From: CAZILN01 sp964540005 | Lineage (GTDB): Bacteria; Bacteroidota; Bacteroidia; Bacteroidales; SM23-62 | DNA length: 5,765 nt | Reading direction: 5' to 3' | Assembly: GCA_964540005.1 (NCBI GenBank) | Contig: CAZILN010000001.1 | Span: forward strand, 1 to 5,765 | Shown: piece after piece, positions 1 through 4,407 of the stretch | How positions within the stretch are numbered: the first letter of the stretch is position 1 | Layout: each line of letters begins with the position of its first letter | The notes under the pieces: model-generated | What the model was told of the DNA's origin: nothing | The model's input: only the letters and a program-made list of their open reading frames with translations | Databases searched by the model: none | Translations under genes and position numbers: made by a program

Positions 1-2
1 CG

Positions 3-434
3 GACGCTACCATCTCTGATGTTACCTGGAGTGTACAGCCGGACAGCCTGGCTACCATTGATCAATCAGGCAAGCTGGTGGCCGTAGCTGATGGAACGGT
101 TACCGTAACTGCCACCGCTGGGGAGGATTCAGGCGTAACCGGTACTCTTGAAATTGATATTACCAACCAAGCCATATTAGTACAGGATGTTCCTGAAGAC
201 AGGTTCAGGATCTATCCGAATCCTGCAACTGATGGGAAATTTACTGTCACAGGACTGGAAACCATAACACGGATCAGTGTACTCGACATGTCCGGAAAGA
301 GGATCACAACCTACAGTAACGAGAGAGCGTCAACTCTTTTCCTTCAACTTGAGCTTGAAAGCGGCATCTATTGCCTGGAACTTGCTGATGGAATATCAAG
401 ATTCTACCTTAAAATTGTAGTCGGAAAATATTAA
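3..434 (+). CDS. Secreted Ig-like (Big_2) protein with T9SS C-terminal sorting domain, 3' end
   Basis: This is the last 143 codons of a larger gene whose start lies outside the window; the frame is open from the left edge. Residues 1-57 or so look like the end of a bacterial Ig-like group 2 domain: a TWSVQPDSLATIDQSGKL stretch followed by VAVADGTVTVTATA is the usual pattern of that fold. Residues about 68-143 match the type A Por-secretion tail: an IYPNPA motif at 70-75, then a short beta-rich domain with VLDMSGKRI and GIYCLEL. Known for this family: the tail directs export through the type IX secretion system of Bacteroidota, after which it is removed and the cargo is released or anchored at the surface. 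The catalytic or binding part of the protein is not visible, so its substrate is unknown. A GTG at 78 is an internal valine, not a start. Confidence 0.9.
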   Translation, partial: DATISDVTWSVQPDSLATIDQSGKLVAVADGTVTVTATAGEDSGVTGTLEIDITNQAILVQDVPEDRFRIYPNPATDGKFTVTGLETITRISVLDMSGKRITTYSNERASTLFLQLELESGIYCLELADGISRFYLKIVVGKY

Positions 435-465
435 TTTTCAGGTTGCTACACTTACTAAATTAAAA

Positions 466-497
466 CCTTTCTGAATTAATCAGTTAGGAAGATTTTT
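466..497 (+). terminator. Weak terminator-like hairpin after the T9SS gene
   Basis: CCT-TT-CTGA (466-474), a five-base ATTAA loop and TCAG-TT-AGG (480-488) form an interrupted stem, followed by AAGA and a run of five T (493-497). It sits about 30 bp after the stop codon of the secreted protein. The stem is short and has a TT/TT internal mismatch, so this is only a plausible terminator. Confidence 0.35.
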
Positions 498-508
498 CAC
501 CTGTAGCT

Positions 509-553
509 GTGGATCCAGCCGGACTCCTGCCAGCGACCTTCTGTTTATGAGTT
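509..553 (-). repeat. Degenerate tRNA-Met(CAU) 3'-half fragment, left direct repeat of the AbiE cassette
   Basis: Read on the minus strand this segment resembles the last half of a CAU-anticodon tRNA. It aligns without gaps to the better preserved copy at 2053-2097, with 35 of 45 bases identical by eye. The differences are at 513, 514, 520, 523, 527-529, 539, 540 and 544. The T-stem still pairs (GCTGG with CCGGC, one G-T wobble), but the T-loop has lost the TTCGA signature. No 5' half of a tRNA follows on the minus strand, so it is not a functional tRNA. The similarity stops at the same base in both copies, just after GAGTT. Inference: an old attachment-site remnant (attL/attR-like). Confidence 0.75.
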
Positions 554-559
554 AGATAT

Positions 560-590
560 TTTGTTTTATTTCTATTAATATATATTTTTG
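560..590 (+). promoter_or_regulatory. Bacteroidota-type promoter for abiEi-abiEii
   Basis: TTTG at 560-563 and TATTTTTG at 583-590 match the known Bacteroidota -33 (TTTG) and -7 (TAnnTTTG) elements with a 19-bp spacer, which is the usual distance. It starts only 6 bp after the left tRNA-like repeat. Transcription would begin near 597, giving a leader of about 10 nt to the ATG at 608 or about 34 nt to the ATG at 632. AbiEi antitoxins are known to repress their own operon by binding inverted repeats in the promoter. An AT-rich inverted repeat (ATATA...TATAT) overlaps the -7 box here, but it is too simple to call an operator. Confidence 0.65.
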
Positions 591-607
591 TATATAAATG
601 GAATTAT

Positions 608-1243
608 ATGTGGGTTGAATTCCAGACAAAGATGGGGCCTTTTCGGGTATTCTCTGTGGGGGATGTTGAAAAACAATTTCCATCCATGAACCTTATGAAC
701 CTGGTCCGCTGGCAAAAAAAAGGGTATATACTAAGGTTGAGGAATCGGTGGTACGCCATCAACGATGCAGAAAGCCATGAGAACATTGAATGGTTAGCCG
801 CCAACCTGATCTATGCACCTTCCTATATCAGTTTACACACTGCACTTTCCTGGTATAATCTGATCCCGGAAATGATAGTTTCAACCACCTCAGTTACTAC
901 CCGGAAAACCAACAGATTCTCAACCCCTCTGGGGGATTTCGATTATCACAGGATCAAACCGGAGTTGTTTGGTTTTGGATATTCACTTGAGGATATGGAC
1001 GCCTACAGAACCAAAAGCAATTACAGCAGAAAGATATTGGTGGCAACTCCGCAGAAAGCCATTCTCGATTTCTTCTATATCAATAACTTCTACGACTCGG
1101 AAAAAGATATGGAAGATCTAAGATTGAACGATACCGAGTTGGTAAAAACCGTAAACAAAGAGTTCTACAAGTACCTTGCCAGATATGAAAGCAGGGCCCT
1201 TGAGAGCAGGATTCGGTTGATGACTAAAACTTATGGCTTATGA
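608..1243 (+). CDS. abiEi: AbiEi-family antitoxin / transcriptional autorepressor of a type IV toxin-antitoxin system
   Basis: This 211-residue protein fits the AbiEi antitoxin family. The N-terminus (about 12-52) is a winged-helix-like segment, VFSVGDVEKQFPSMNLMNLV then WQKKGYILRLRNRWYAI. The core has the typical PSYISLHTALSWYNLIPE (71-88), a VTTRKTNRFSTPLGDFDYHRI stretch and ATPQKAILDFFYI (146-158). In studied systems AbiEi neutralises AbiEii without stable binding and represses the operon through its winged helix. The gene overlaps the toxin gene by four bases (ATGA at 1240-1243), which implies translational coupling. No Shine-Dalgarno sequence is visible. Start 608 gives about 14 residues before the FSVGDVEK helix, as expected, but the ATG at 632 (residue 9) would give a more normal leader from the predicted promoter. 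The gene is intact. Confidence 0.85.
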   Translation: MWVEFQTKMGPFRVFSVGDVEKQFPSMNLMNLVRWQKKGYILRLRNRWYAINDAESHENIEWLAANLIYAPSYISLHTALSWYNLIPEMIVSTTSVTTRKTNRFSTPLGDFDYHRIKPELFGFGYSLEDMDAYRTKSNYSRKILVATPQKAILDFFYINNFYDSEKDMEDLRLNDTELVKTVNKEFYKYLARYESRALESRIRLMTKTYGL

Positions 1244-2043
1244 TCAGCTTCGATGAAATAAAATCCTTCTTTGCTGATAGTATTCGAAGGAATCCATCTC
1301 ACTTCGAATATATGCTGAAGGAGTATTTCCATTACCGGATGCTGGACATTATTTTCTCCGGAGAATATGCATCCAAGTTGAGCTTTATTGGAGGAAGCAA
1401 CCTCAGGATTTTGCATCACATCCAACGTTTCAGTGAGGATCTCGATTTTGATTGCTTCCTTCTGTCCAGGGAAGACTTTTTTAAGCTTACAGATAGGGTC
1501 ATCACAAGGCTCAGAGAAGAAGGTATAAAGGTTGAATCCGAAGACAAGGAAAAGGATCTCAAATTAACAGTATTCAGACGAAATATAGTATTCCCTGGCT
1601 TGCTGTTTGACTTGGGATTCACAGGTCACCGGGAAAAGAAGCTTCTGATCAAGATCGAATGTGAACCGCATCTCTATGCATACGAACCAGAGAAGCCAAT
1701 TATTCAGAAATTCAATGTCTTTACACAAATCTTTGCCCCTTCCCCGGCTATTCTTCTATCTATTAAAACAGGAGCAGTTCTGGAAAGAGGTAAGGGCAGG
1801 GATTACTATGACTTCATCTTCCTCTCGGGCATTACTGAACCTGATTTTGGGTATCTGGACGAGAAATTAGGGATTGCCAACCACACTCAACTATATGAAA
1901 GAATACTTGGATCCTGCGAAAAAACAGATTTCAAGCTTAAGTCACGTGATTTTGAAAAACTGGTGTTTAACCCGGCTGAAACAAAGAAAGTGCTGCTTTT
2001 TAAAGAGTATATCCAACAAAAAGCCTCCCAGTCTAAATCCTGA
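1240..2043 (+). CDS. abiEii: AbiEii/AbiGii-family nucleotidyltransferase toxin
   Basis: This 267-residue protein is a full-length AbiEii-type toxin of the DNA polymerase beta-like nucleotidyltransferase fold. Motif I is GGSNL at 51-55. The metal-binding acidic motif is SEDLDFD at 65-71, following the RF that is conserved in the family. A KIECE strand lies at 138-142. The C-terminal signature IKTGAVLERGKGRDYYDFIFL runs from 175 and includes K176, R183, K185, R187, D188 and D191. Family knowledge: AbiEii toxins transfer nucleotides, and related enzymes inactivate tRNAs, which arrests growth reversibly and aborts phage infection. All motifs appear intact, so the toxin should be active and kept in check by the upstream AbiEi. 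The last codons and the stop overlap a terminator hairpin, and a tRNA-Met fragment begins 10 bp after the stop. Confidence 0.9.
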   Translation: MISFDEIKSFFADSIRRNPSHFEYMLKEYFHYRMLDIIFSGEYASKLSFIGGSNLRILHHIQRFSEDLDFDCFLLSREDFFKLTDRVITRLREEGIKVESEDKEKDLKLTVFRRNIVFPGLLFDLGFTGHREKKLLIKIECEPHLYAYEPEKPIIQKFNVFTQIFAPSPAILLSIKTGAVLERGKGRDYYDFIFLSGITEPDFGYLDEKLGIANHTQLYERILGSCEKTDFKLKSRDFEKLVFNPAETKKVLLFKEYIQQKASQSKS

Positions 2044-2052
2044 GAGGCTTTT
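2019..2052 (+). terminator. Terminator hairpin overlapping the abiEii stop codon
   Basis: AAAAGCCTC (2019-2027) pairs perfectly with GAGGCTTTT (2044-2052), a 9-bp stem with a 16-base loop that includes the TGA stop at 2041-2043. The plus-strand U-tract is short (TTTTG). Read on the minus strand the hairpin ends in TTTTTG, so it may also stop transcription entering from the right. It abuts the tRNA fragment that begins at 2053. Confidence 0.7.
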
Positions 2053-2097
2053 GTGGGCCCAGCTGGGCTCGAACCAGCGACCCCCTGATTATGAGTT
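2053..2097 (-). repeat. tRNA-Met(CAU) 3'-half fragment, right direct repeat of the AbiE cassette
   Basis: On the minus strand this reads as CTCATAA (anticodon loop with CAU), TCAG, a short variable region, a T-arm with a perfect 5-bp stem (GCTGG/CCAGC) around TTCGAGC, then the 3' acceptor strand TGGGCCC and discriminator A (2054). The D-arm, 5' acceptor strand and 5' side of the anticodon stem are missing: beyond 2097 the sequence turns into unrelated TTTCAAATCGG. It is therefore half a tRNA gene and cannot be a functional tRNA. Truncation in the anticodon region is typical of the crossover segment of tyrosine recombinases that integrate into tRNA genes. It is the better preserved partner of 509-553, at exactly 1,544 bp distance and in the same orientation. 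Confidence 0.85.
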
Positions 2098-2300
2098 TCA
2101 AATCGGTAATTCCACAGGGTTACACAGATTTGTATCTCTTTGTACCAGTATAAGTTAAAGTACTTTTAATGTAAAATATTACATTGTTTAATACTGATTT
2201 GTAGAAATACTGGCGCGGAAACTGGCACCTGTTTTCAGGATATTAGGCATAGTTTTTAAAACCAAAATCCGACCAGACATTAAATATTGATCATTTTAAT
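2098..2300. other. Non-coding stretch beside the tRNA fragment, with hairpin and ACTGG-type repeats
   Basis: I see no credible gene. Two kinds of structure stand out. A hairpin AATGTAA-AATA-TTACATT lies at 2168-2185. A set of related heptamers comprises CCAGTAT (2145-2151, inverted), ATACTGA (2191-2197), ATACTGG (2207-2213) and AAACTGG (2219-2225). Repeats of this size next to an attachment core resemble integrase arm-binding sites, so this may be the end of another element that once used the same tRNA fragment. That is inference; the repeats are short enough to occur by chance. Confidence 0.3.
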
Positions 2301-2304
2301 GTTT

Positions 2305-2492
2305 GAGTGGGTATTCCAGGGTAGAAGAGCCATTCTGTCCGGATTCAAGTGAGCCAGTTATCCAAAAAAGATTCTTCCATTCTAAGCGTAACTTAAAACT
2401 CACTTTATGGATTTTCTTTGGGTGGTTCAATTCGAACCGTGAAAGGTGGTTCAGTTACTTCCTCGGGCTATGCTCAGTTTGATCCGGGGAAG
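2305..2492 (+). repeat. Array of degenerate ~24-bp repeats, probable IS21-family end remnant
   Basis: A repeated pattern, roughly GGTGGyTCA-n-TT followed by CCGG or CC, recurs with a nearly constant step. Its CA-containing anchor triplets are at 2330, 2354, 2377, 2400, 2427, 2451 and 2474, i.e. intervals of 24, 23, 23, 27, 24 and 23 bp; a weaker unit starts at 2305. The clearest pair is GGTGGTTCA at 2421-2429 and 2445-2453. IS21-family elements are known for multiple direct repeats of this kind at their termini, and the GTGG-TCA...CCGG wording resembles Bacteroidota members. No istA or istB is present, so if this reading is right it is a terminal remnant. All units point the same way. Confidence 0.45.
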
Positions 2493-2590
2493 ATGTTTTT
2501 GCAGGACGGGAAATGCCAGAATCCTTCATACAACAAATTGACAGGCATGAAGTTCAGCCAGGAAGTTAAATTGTGTATGGATCAAGCCCC
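2493..2590 (+). other. Remaining sequence before the XRE pseudogene, no supported gene
   Basis: A plus-strand frame is open from 2397 to the TAA at 2592-2594, with an ATG at 2493 that would give 33 residues (MFLQDGKCQNPSYN...). It overlaps the repeat array at its 5' side and the antisense pseudogene end at its 3' side, has no recognised similarity and no ribosome-binding context. I see nothing else here. Confidence 0.2.
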
Positions 2591-2733
2591 TTAATCCTTT
2601 AATCTGTCATTGATTATTTTATTAATCTTCTCAATTTTGTCAAGCGGTATATAATTAATGGTTTTAGTCATATCAGAGATCTTGTCAATTTTTAGAAGTT
2701 TGCGCATGGGGGGCATTATCTATTTCAAAACTA
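2591..2733 (-). pseudogene. XRE-family regulator, C-terminal part severed by the IS630 insertion
   Basis: On the minus strand this encodes FEIDNAP and then, after a one-base shift in a run of six C (plus-strand G at 2708-2713), MRKLLKIDKISDMTKT and INYIPLDKIEKINKII, ending DRLKD and TAA at 2593-2591. The IPLDKIEKI tail is typical of the C-terminus of the small Bacteroidota HTH_26-like regulators whose DNA-binding part lies on the far side of the IS at 3927-4110. Removing the IS and one TA joins the two halves through the codons for DDTSFEIDNAP. Without the extra C the frame would be continuous to the stop. Alone, the segment could be read as a 41-residue ORF from ATG at 2716, but this is better explained as a gene fragment. 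Confidence 0.7.
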
Positions 2734-2760
2734 GTGTCATGTCAAGCCTCTAGTTTCGGG
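2730..2760 (+). repeat. IS630 left terminal inverted repeat
   Basis: ACTAGTGTCATGTCAA (2730-2745) is an exact inverted copy of 3915-3930, and the similarity continues less well to TTTCGGG at 2754-2760; 24 of 31 bases match by eye. The first bases AC lie outside the TA target duplication and match only because the far flank begins GT. The transposase stop codon (TGA, plus-strand 2744-2742) lies inside this repeat. Confidence 0.9.
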
Positions 2761-3440
2761 TAGAGGCGTTTTAATTTTATCCTGGCGTCATTTGTTGTAA
2801 ACTGCCAGTTTATTTGTGATTCTTTGTTATTGCGGGCCGTTCCCCATGCATTGGTCTGCCTCTTTACCTTCTCAACAGTATCAAGCCTCCTGTTCAGGCA
2901 TTGACTCATTAATACATTTAATTCAATTTCAGCCATGTTTAGCCAACTCCCATGTTTTGGAGTGAAAACAAATTCAAAACGATCCCATAGCTCTTTGGCT
3001 TCCTCAGGGGAAAATGTTTCATAAAATGCACCAAGGGTATGTGTCCCGTAATTATCCATAACCAAAGTTATTTTTTCAGCACCCTTGTACTTGTCGGCTA
3101 TCTCCTTCACAAATAAAGCCCAATCTTGTTTCTTTTTCTTATCGGTAACCTTCACATATCTCTTTCCCCGTAAAGGTTCATTGGCCATGAATATGTTACA
3201 AACACCAGCTCGTTTGTATTCATAATCATATTTTTCAACACTGCCCGGTTTTCCTTTTATGGGCTCCTTTATTTCGGAGATCAATTGTTTGGGGCTCTCA
3301 TCCATGCATATAACCGGACGCTTGGGGTCATACGGCCTTTTGTATACTTCCAAAATATTTTCCATATGTGCCACAAAATCACTGCTTTGCAGAGGAGGTA
3401 TGACCCACCCCTTTTTTTTCCACGGTTTTAACTCGTTTTT
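2742..3440 (-). CDS. IS630-family transposase, DDE catalytic part (second frame)
   Basis: The frame is open from 3440 to the TGA at 2744-2742. It begins with KNELKPWKKKGWVIPP, a sequence typical of the middle of a full IS630 transposase, so it is not an independent gene. Counting from a GTG at 3374 (210 residues), the DDE_3 catalytic residues are D25 in CMDES, D107 in LVMDNYGTH and E149 in HGSWLNMAEIE. The C-terminus is complete (TNDARIKLKRLYPKLEA). The product cuts and joins the IS ends, inserting at TA. Expression needs a +1 (or -2) shift from the 3870-3379 frame, or initiation at the weak internal GTG 3374 or ATG 3365. It is intact apart from the frame change. Confidence 0.88.
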   Translation of the reverse strand, partial: KNELKPWKKKGWVIPPLQSSDFVAHMENILEVYKRPYDPKRPVICMDESPKQLISEIKEPIKGKPGSVEKYDYEYKRAGVCNIFMANEPLRGKRYVKVTDKKKKQDWALFVKEIADKYKGAEKITLVMDNYGTHTLGAFYETFSPEEAKELWDRFEFVFTPKHGSWLNMAEIELNVLMSQCLNRRLDTVEKVKRQTNAWGTARNNKESQINWQFTTNDARIKLKRLYPKLEA

Positions 3441-3870
3441 TTAAAACGGAACGGACACGCTCGTGTGAAATGGAATCAATATAATTCAATTCAACAGCCT
3501 TGTCAGCGAGCATTCTTAGTGACCATCGGGAAAATCCTTCCGGCGGCTCACTACAACTCAATGCTATAATATGCGCTTCAAAATCTCCATCCACTTTGCT
3601 TAAGTAAACCCTCTCGCTCGGCTTACCAGTTAAAGCAATCTCGTATCCATCAACTACAAACTTCTTCCTGATATTCTCAATGGTTTTTTCCGTAATCCCC
3701 AAGATGCTGGAAATCTCAGAATCTTTCTTCAATCTTGATGGATTATTCTCATCACAATTCAATAGAACCAGAGCATTCCGGATCACTTGAGCATTGCGTG
3801 TACCCTTACGGGTCATTTCTTCCAATTCTTGTCGTTCCTCATCGGTTAATGTTATATGGTATTTCTTCAT
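3379..3870 (-). CDS. IS630-family transposase, N-terminal DNA-binding part (first frame)
   Basis: This 163-residue frame holds the N-terminal helix-turn-helix region of an IS630 transposase. It opens with MKKYHITLTDEERQEL, followed by KGTRNAQVIRNALVLL (22-37), a recognition region SEISSILGITEKTIENIRKKF (51-71) and the linker FSRWSLRMLADKAVEL with SHERVRSVLKK (135-145). After VLKK it runs through RVKTVEKKGVGH to a TGA at 3381-3379, which replaces the expected NELKPW. That expected sequence appears in the other frame from 3440, so the true protein must change frame at or just after VLKK. The ATG start at 3870 is supported by the usual family N-terminus and a TATCTTTG promoter box just upstream. 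It could be a programmed two-ORF arrangement or an indel mutation. Confidence 0.88.
   Translation of the reverse strand: MKKYHITLTDEERQELEEMTRKGTRNAQVIRNALVLLNCDENNPSRLKKDSEISSILGITEKTIENIRKKFVVDGYEIALTGKPSERVYLSKVDGDFEAHIIALSCSEPPEGFSRWSLRMLADKAVELNYIDSISHERVRSVLKKRVKTVEKKGVGHTSSAKQ
3412..3442 (-). other. Homopolymer tracts at the transposase frame change (candidate slippage site)
   Basis: Within the overlap of the two frames (3440-3379) there are two A-runs on the coding strand: A7 at 3442-3436 within GTT TTA AAA AAA CGA, and A8 at 3419-3412 within GAA AAA AAA GGG. Protein similarity places the join at the first: VLKK in one frame and NELKPW in the next. Loss of one A, or gain of two, in the transcript would restore a single frame; a -1 ribosomal slip would not. 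Either tract could serve. Confidence 0.6.
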
Positions 3871-3882
3871 GAGTTTTTTTCA

Positions 3883-3890
3883 CAAAGATA
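3883..3890 (-). promoter_or_regulatory. Bacteroidota -7-like box for the transposase
   Basis: The minus strand reads TATCTTTG, an exact TAnnTTTG match, 12 bp upstream of the transposase ATG. No TTTG lies at the correct -33 distance, so this is a partial promoter, probably weak as expected for an IS. It lies inside the element, just inside the right inverted repeat. Confidence 0.4.
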
Positions 3891-3899
3891 TGAATTATA

Positions 3900-3930
3900 C
3901 CCGAAATATCATAGTTGACATGACACTAGT
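3900..3930 (-). repeat. IS630 right terminal inverted repeat
   Basis: TTGACATGACACTAGT (3915-3930) is the perfect inverted partner of 2730-2745, and CCCGAAA at 3900-3906 matches the inner end of the left repeat. The target TA is at 3927-3928. Confidence 0.9.
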
Positions 3931-4125
3931 ATCATCTTTCCACTCCAGTAAATCGTTTGGGGTACATCTTAGAGCCACGCAGAGTTTTTCCAGTTCCCGG
4001 TTGTTGAATCTTTTGACCTTGTTTTGCTTCACCGGGGAAGCAAAATTGTCTGAGAATCCATAAGTTTTAAGAAATGCAAAGGGTTTATCAATTGCCCTGG
4101 GAGAATGCAACCGTTATTTCAAGTG
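3927..4125 (-). pseudogene. XRE-family (HTH_26-like) regulator, DNA-binding part, truncated by IS630
   Basis: On the minus strand the segment encodes RAIDKPFAFLKTYGFSDNFA, then VKRFNNRELEKLCVALRCTP and NDLLEWKDDTS, a good match to the small Cro/CI-type regulators of Bacteroidota in which an LEKLCxALxCTPNDLLEW block closes the helix-turn-helix domain. The IS630 insertion cuts the gene right after WKDDT; beyond 3927 the frame reads into the IS. The 5' end is also damaged: in frame, a TAA at 4116-4114 separates LHLK from RLHSPRAIDKP, and no ATG start is seen upstream; a TTG at 4110 is the only start downstream of the stop. The C-terminal half is at 2591-2733. Such proteins repress their own promoter or neighbouring genes; here the gene is most likely dead. 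Confidence 0.75.
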
Positions 4126-4407
4126 CAGATCACTAATGAGAAAAATTCTGCTAAAGGTATTTCTCCCGCCGGGGACTGCAGTTACCATATTAAACGGGTG
4201 GTACGCAATATTGCCCGTCCATACGCGTAAAGGCTCCTGCGGAACCTGTGGCTGAATCGTTTACATGATGAAATCTGTCCAACTATGTATGAGGCCGCAA
4301 CAATCTCAAATAAAGTTGACTCGGGCTCTTTTCTTTCATAACTTGCACTTTGCATTATCCGGACAAAAATACTTGAAAATGAATTTTTTAGTCTTAATCT
4401 ATATGAT
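4126..4407. other. Intergenic stretch, no supported gene
   Basis: I find no convincing gene. A plus-strand ORF of 39 residues (4136-4255, beginning MRKILLKVFLPPG) is followed in another frame by one of 48 residues (4265-4411) that would overlap the next gene's start as ATGA. Neither shows a recognised motif or a ribosome-binding context. No clear TAnnTTTG promoter was found for the lipoprotein gene; GCACTTTG at 4345-4352 is the nearest partial match. The stretch may be decayed sequence from the insertion hotspot. Confidence 0.3.

Larger units (their letters stand above)
2734..3926 (-). mobile_element. Complete IS630-family insertion sequence, 1,193 bp
   Basis: The element lies between two TA dinucleotides (2732-2733 and 3927-3928), the target duplication expected of the IS630/Tc1-mariner superfamily. 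Its ends are inverted repeats, and its length is normal for IS630. It carries one transposase split over two frames on the minus strand (3870 to 2742). It interrupts a minus-strand XRE regulator gene, and the flanking coding sequence can be rejoined after removing the element plus one TA. Both ends and all catalytic residues are present, so the copy may still be mobile if the frameshift can be bypassed. Confidence 0.93.

Noticed and set aside
2053..2097. A complete tRNA gene
   Set aside because: Only the anticodon loop, T-arm and 3' acceptor strand are present; no D-arm or 5' acceptor strand follows at 2098-2140.
509..2097. CRISPR-like or composite transposon structure around the AbiE genes
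   Set aside because: There are only two repeats, they are tRNA-derived and direct, and no transposase or spacers lie between them.
1874..2158. Plus-strand 94-codon ORF containing WAQLGSNQRPPDYE
   Set aside because: It lies out of frame over the end of abiEii and across the tRNA fragment; that peptide is what a minus-strand tRNA-Met 3' half looks like when translated, a well-known spurious ORF.
2397..2594. Plus-strand open frame encoding about 65 residues
   Set aside because: It runs through the 24-bp repeat array, has its first ATG only at 2493 and no recognised similarity; more likely chance openness.
3794..4063. Plus-strand ORF of 89 codons across the right IS end
   Set aside because: Antisense to the transposase start and the XRE fragment, both of which have clear family similarity.
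4229..4270. A third copy of the tRNA-derived repeat (CTCCTGCGGAACC...)
   Set aside because: A few words resemble the left repeat, but the alignment needs several gaps and lacks the T-arm and the CCAGCGACC core.
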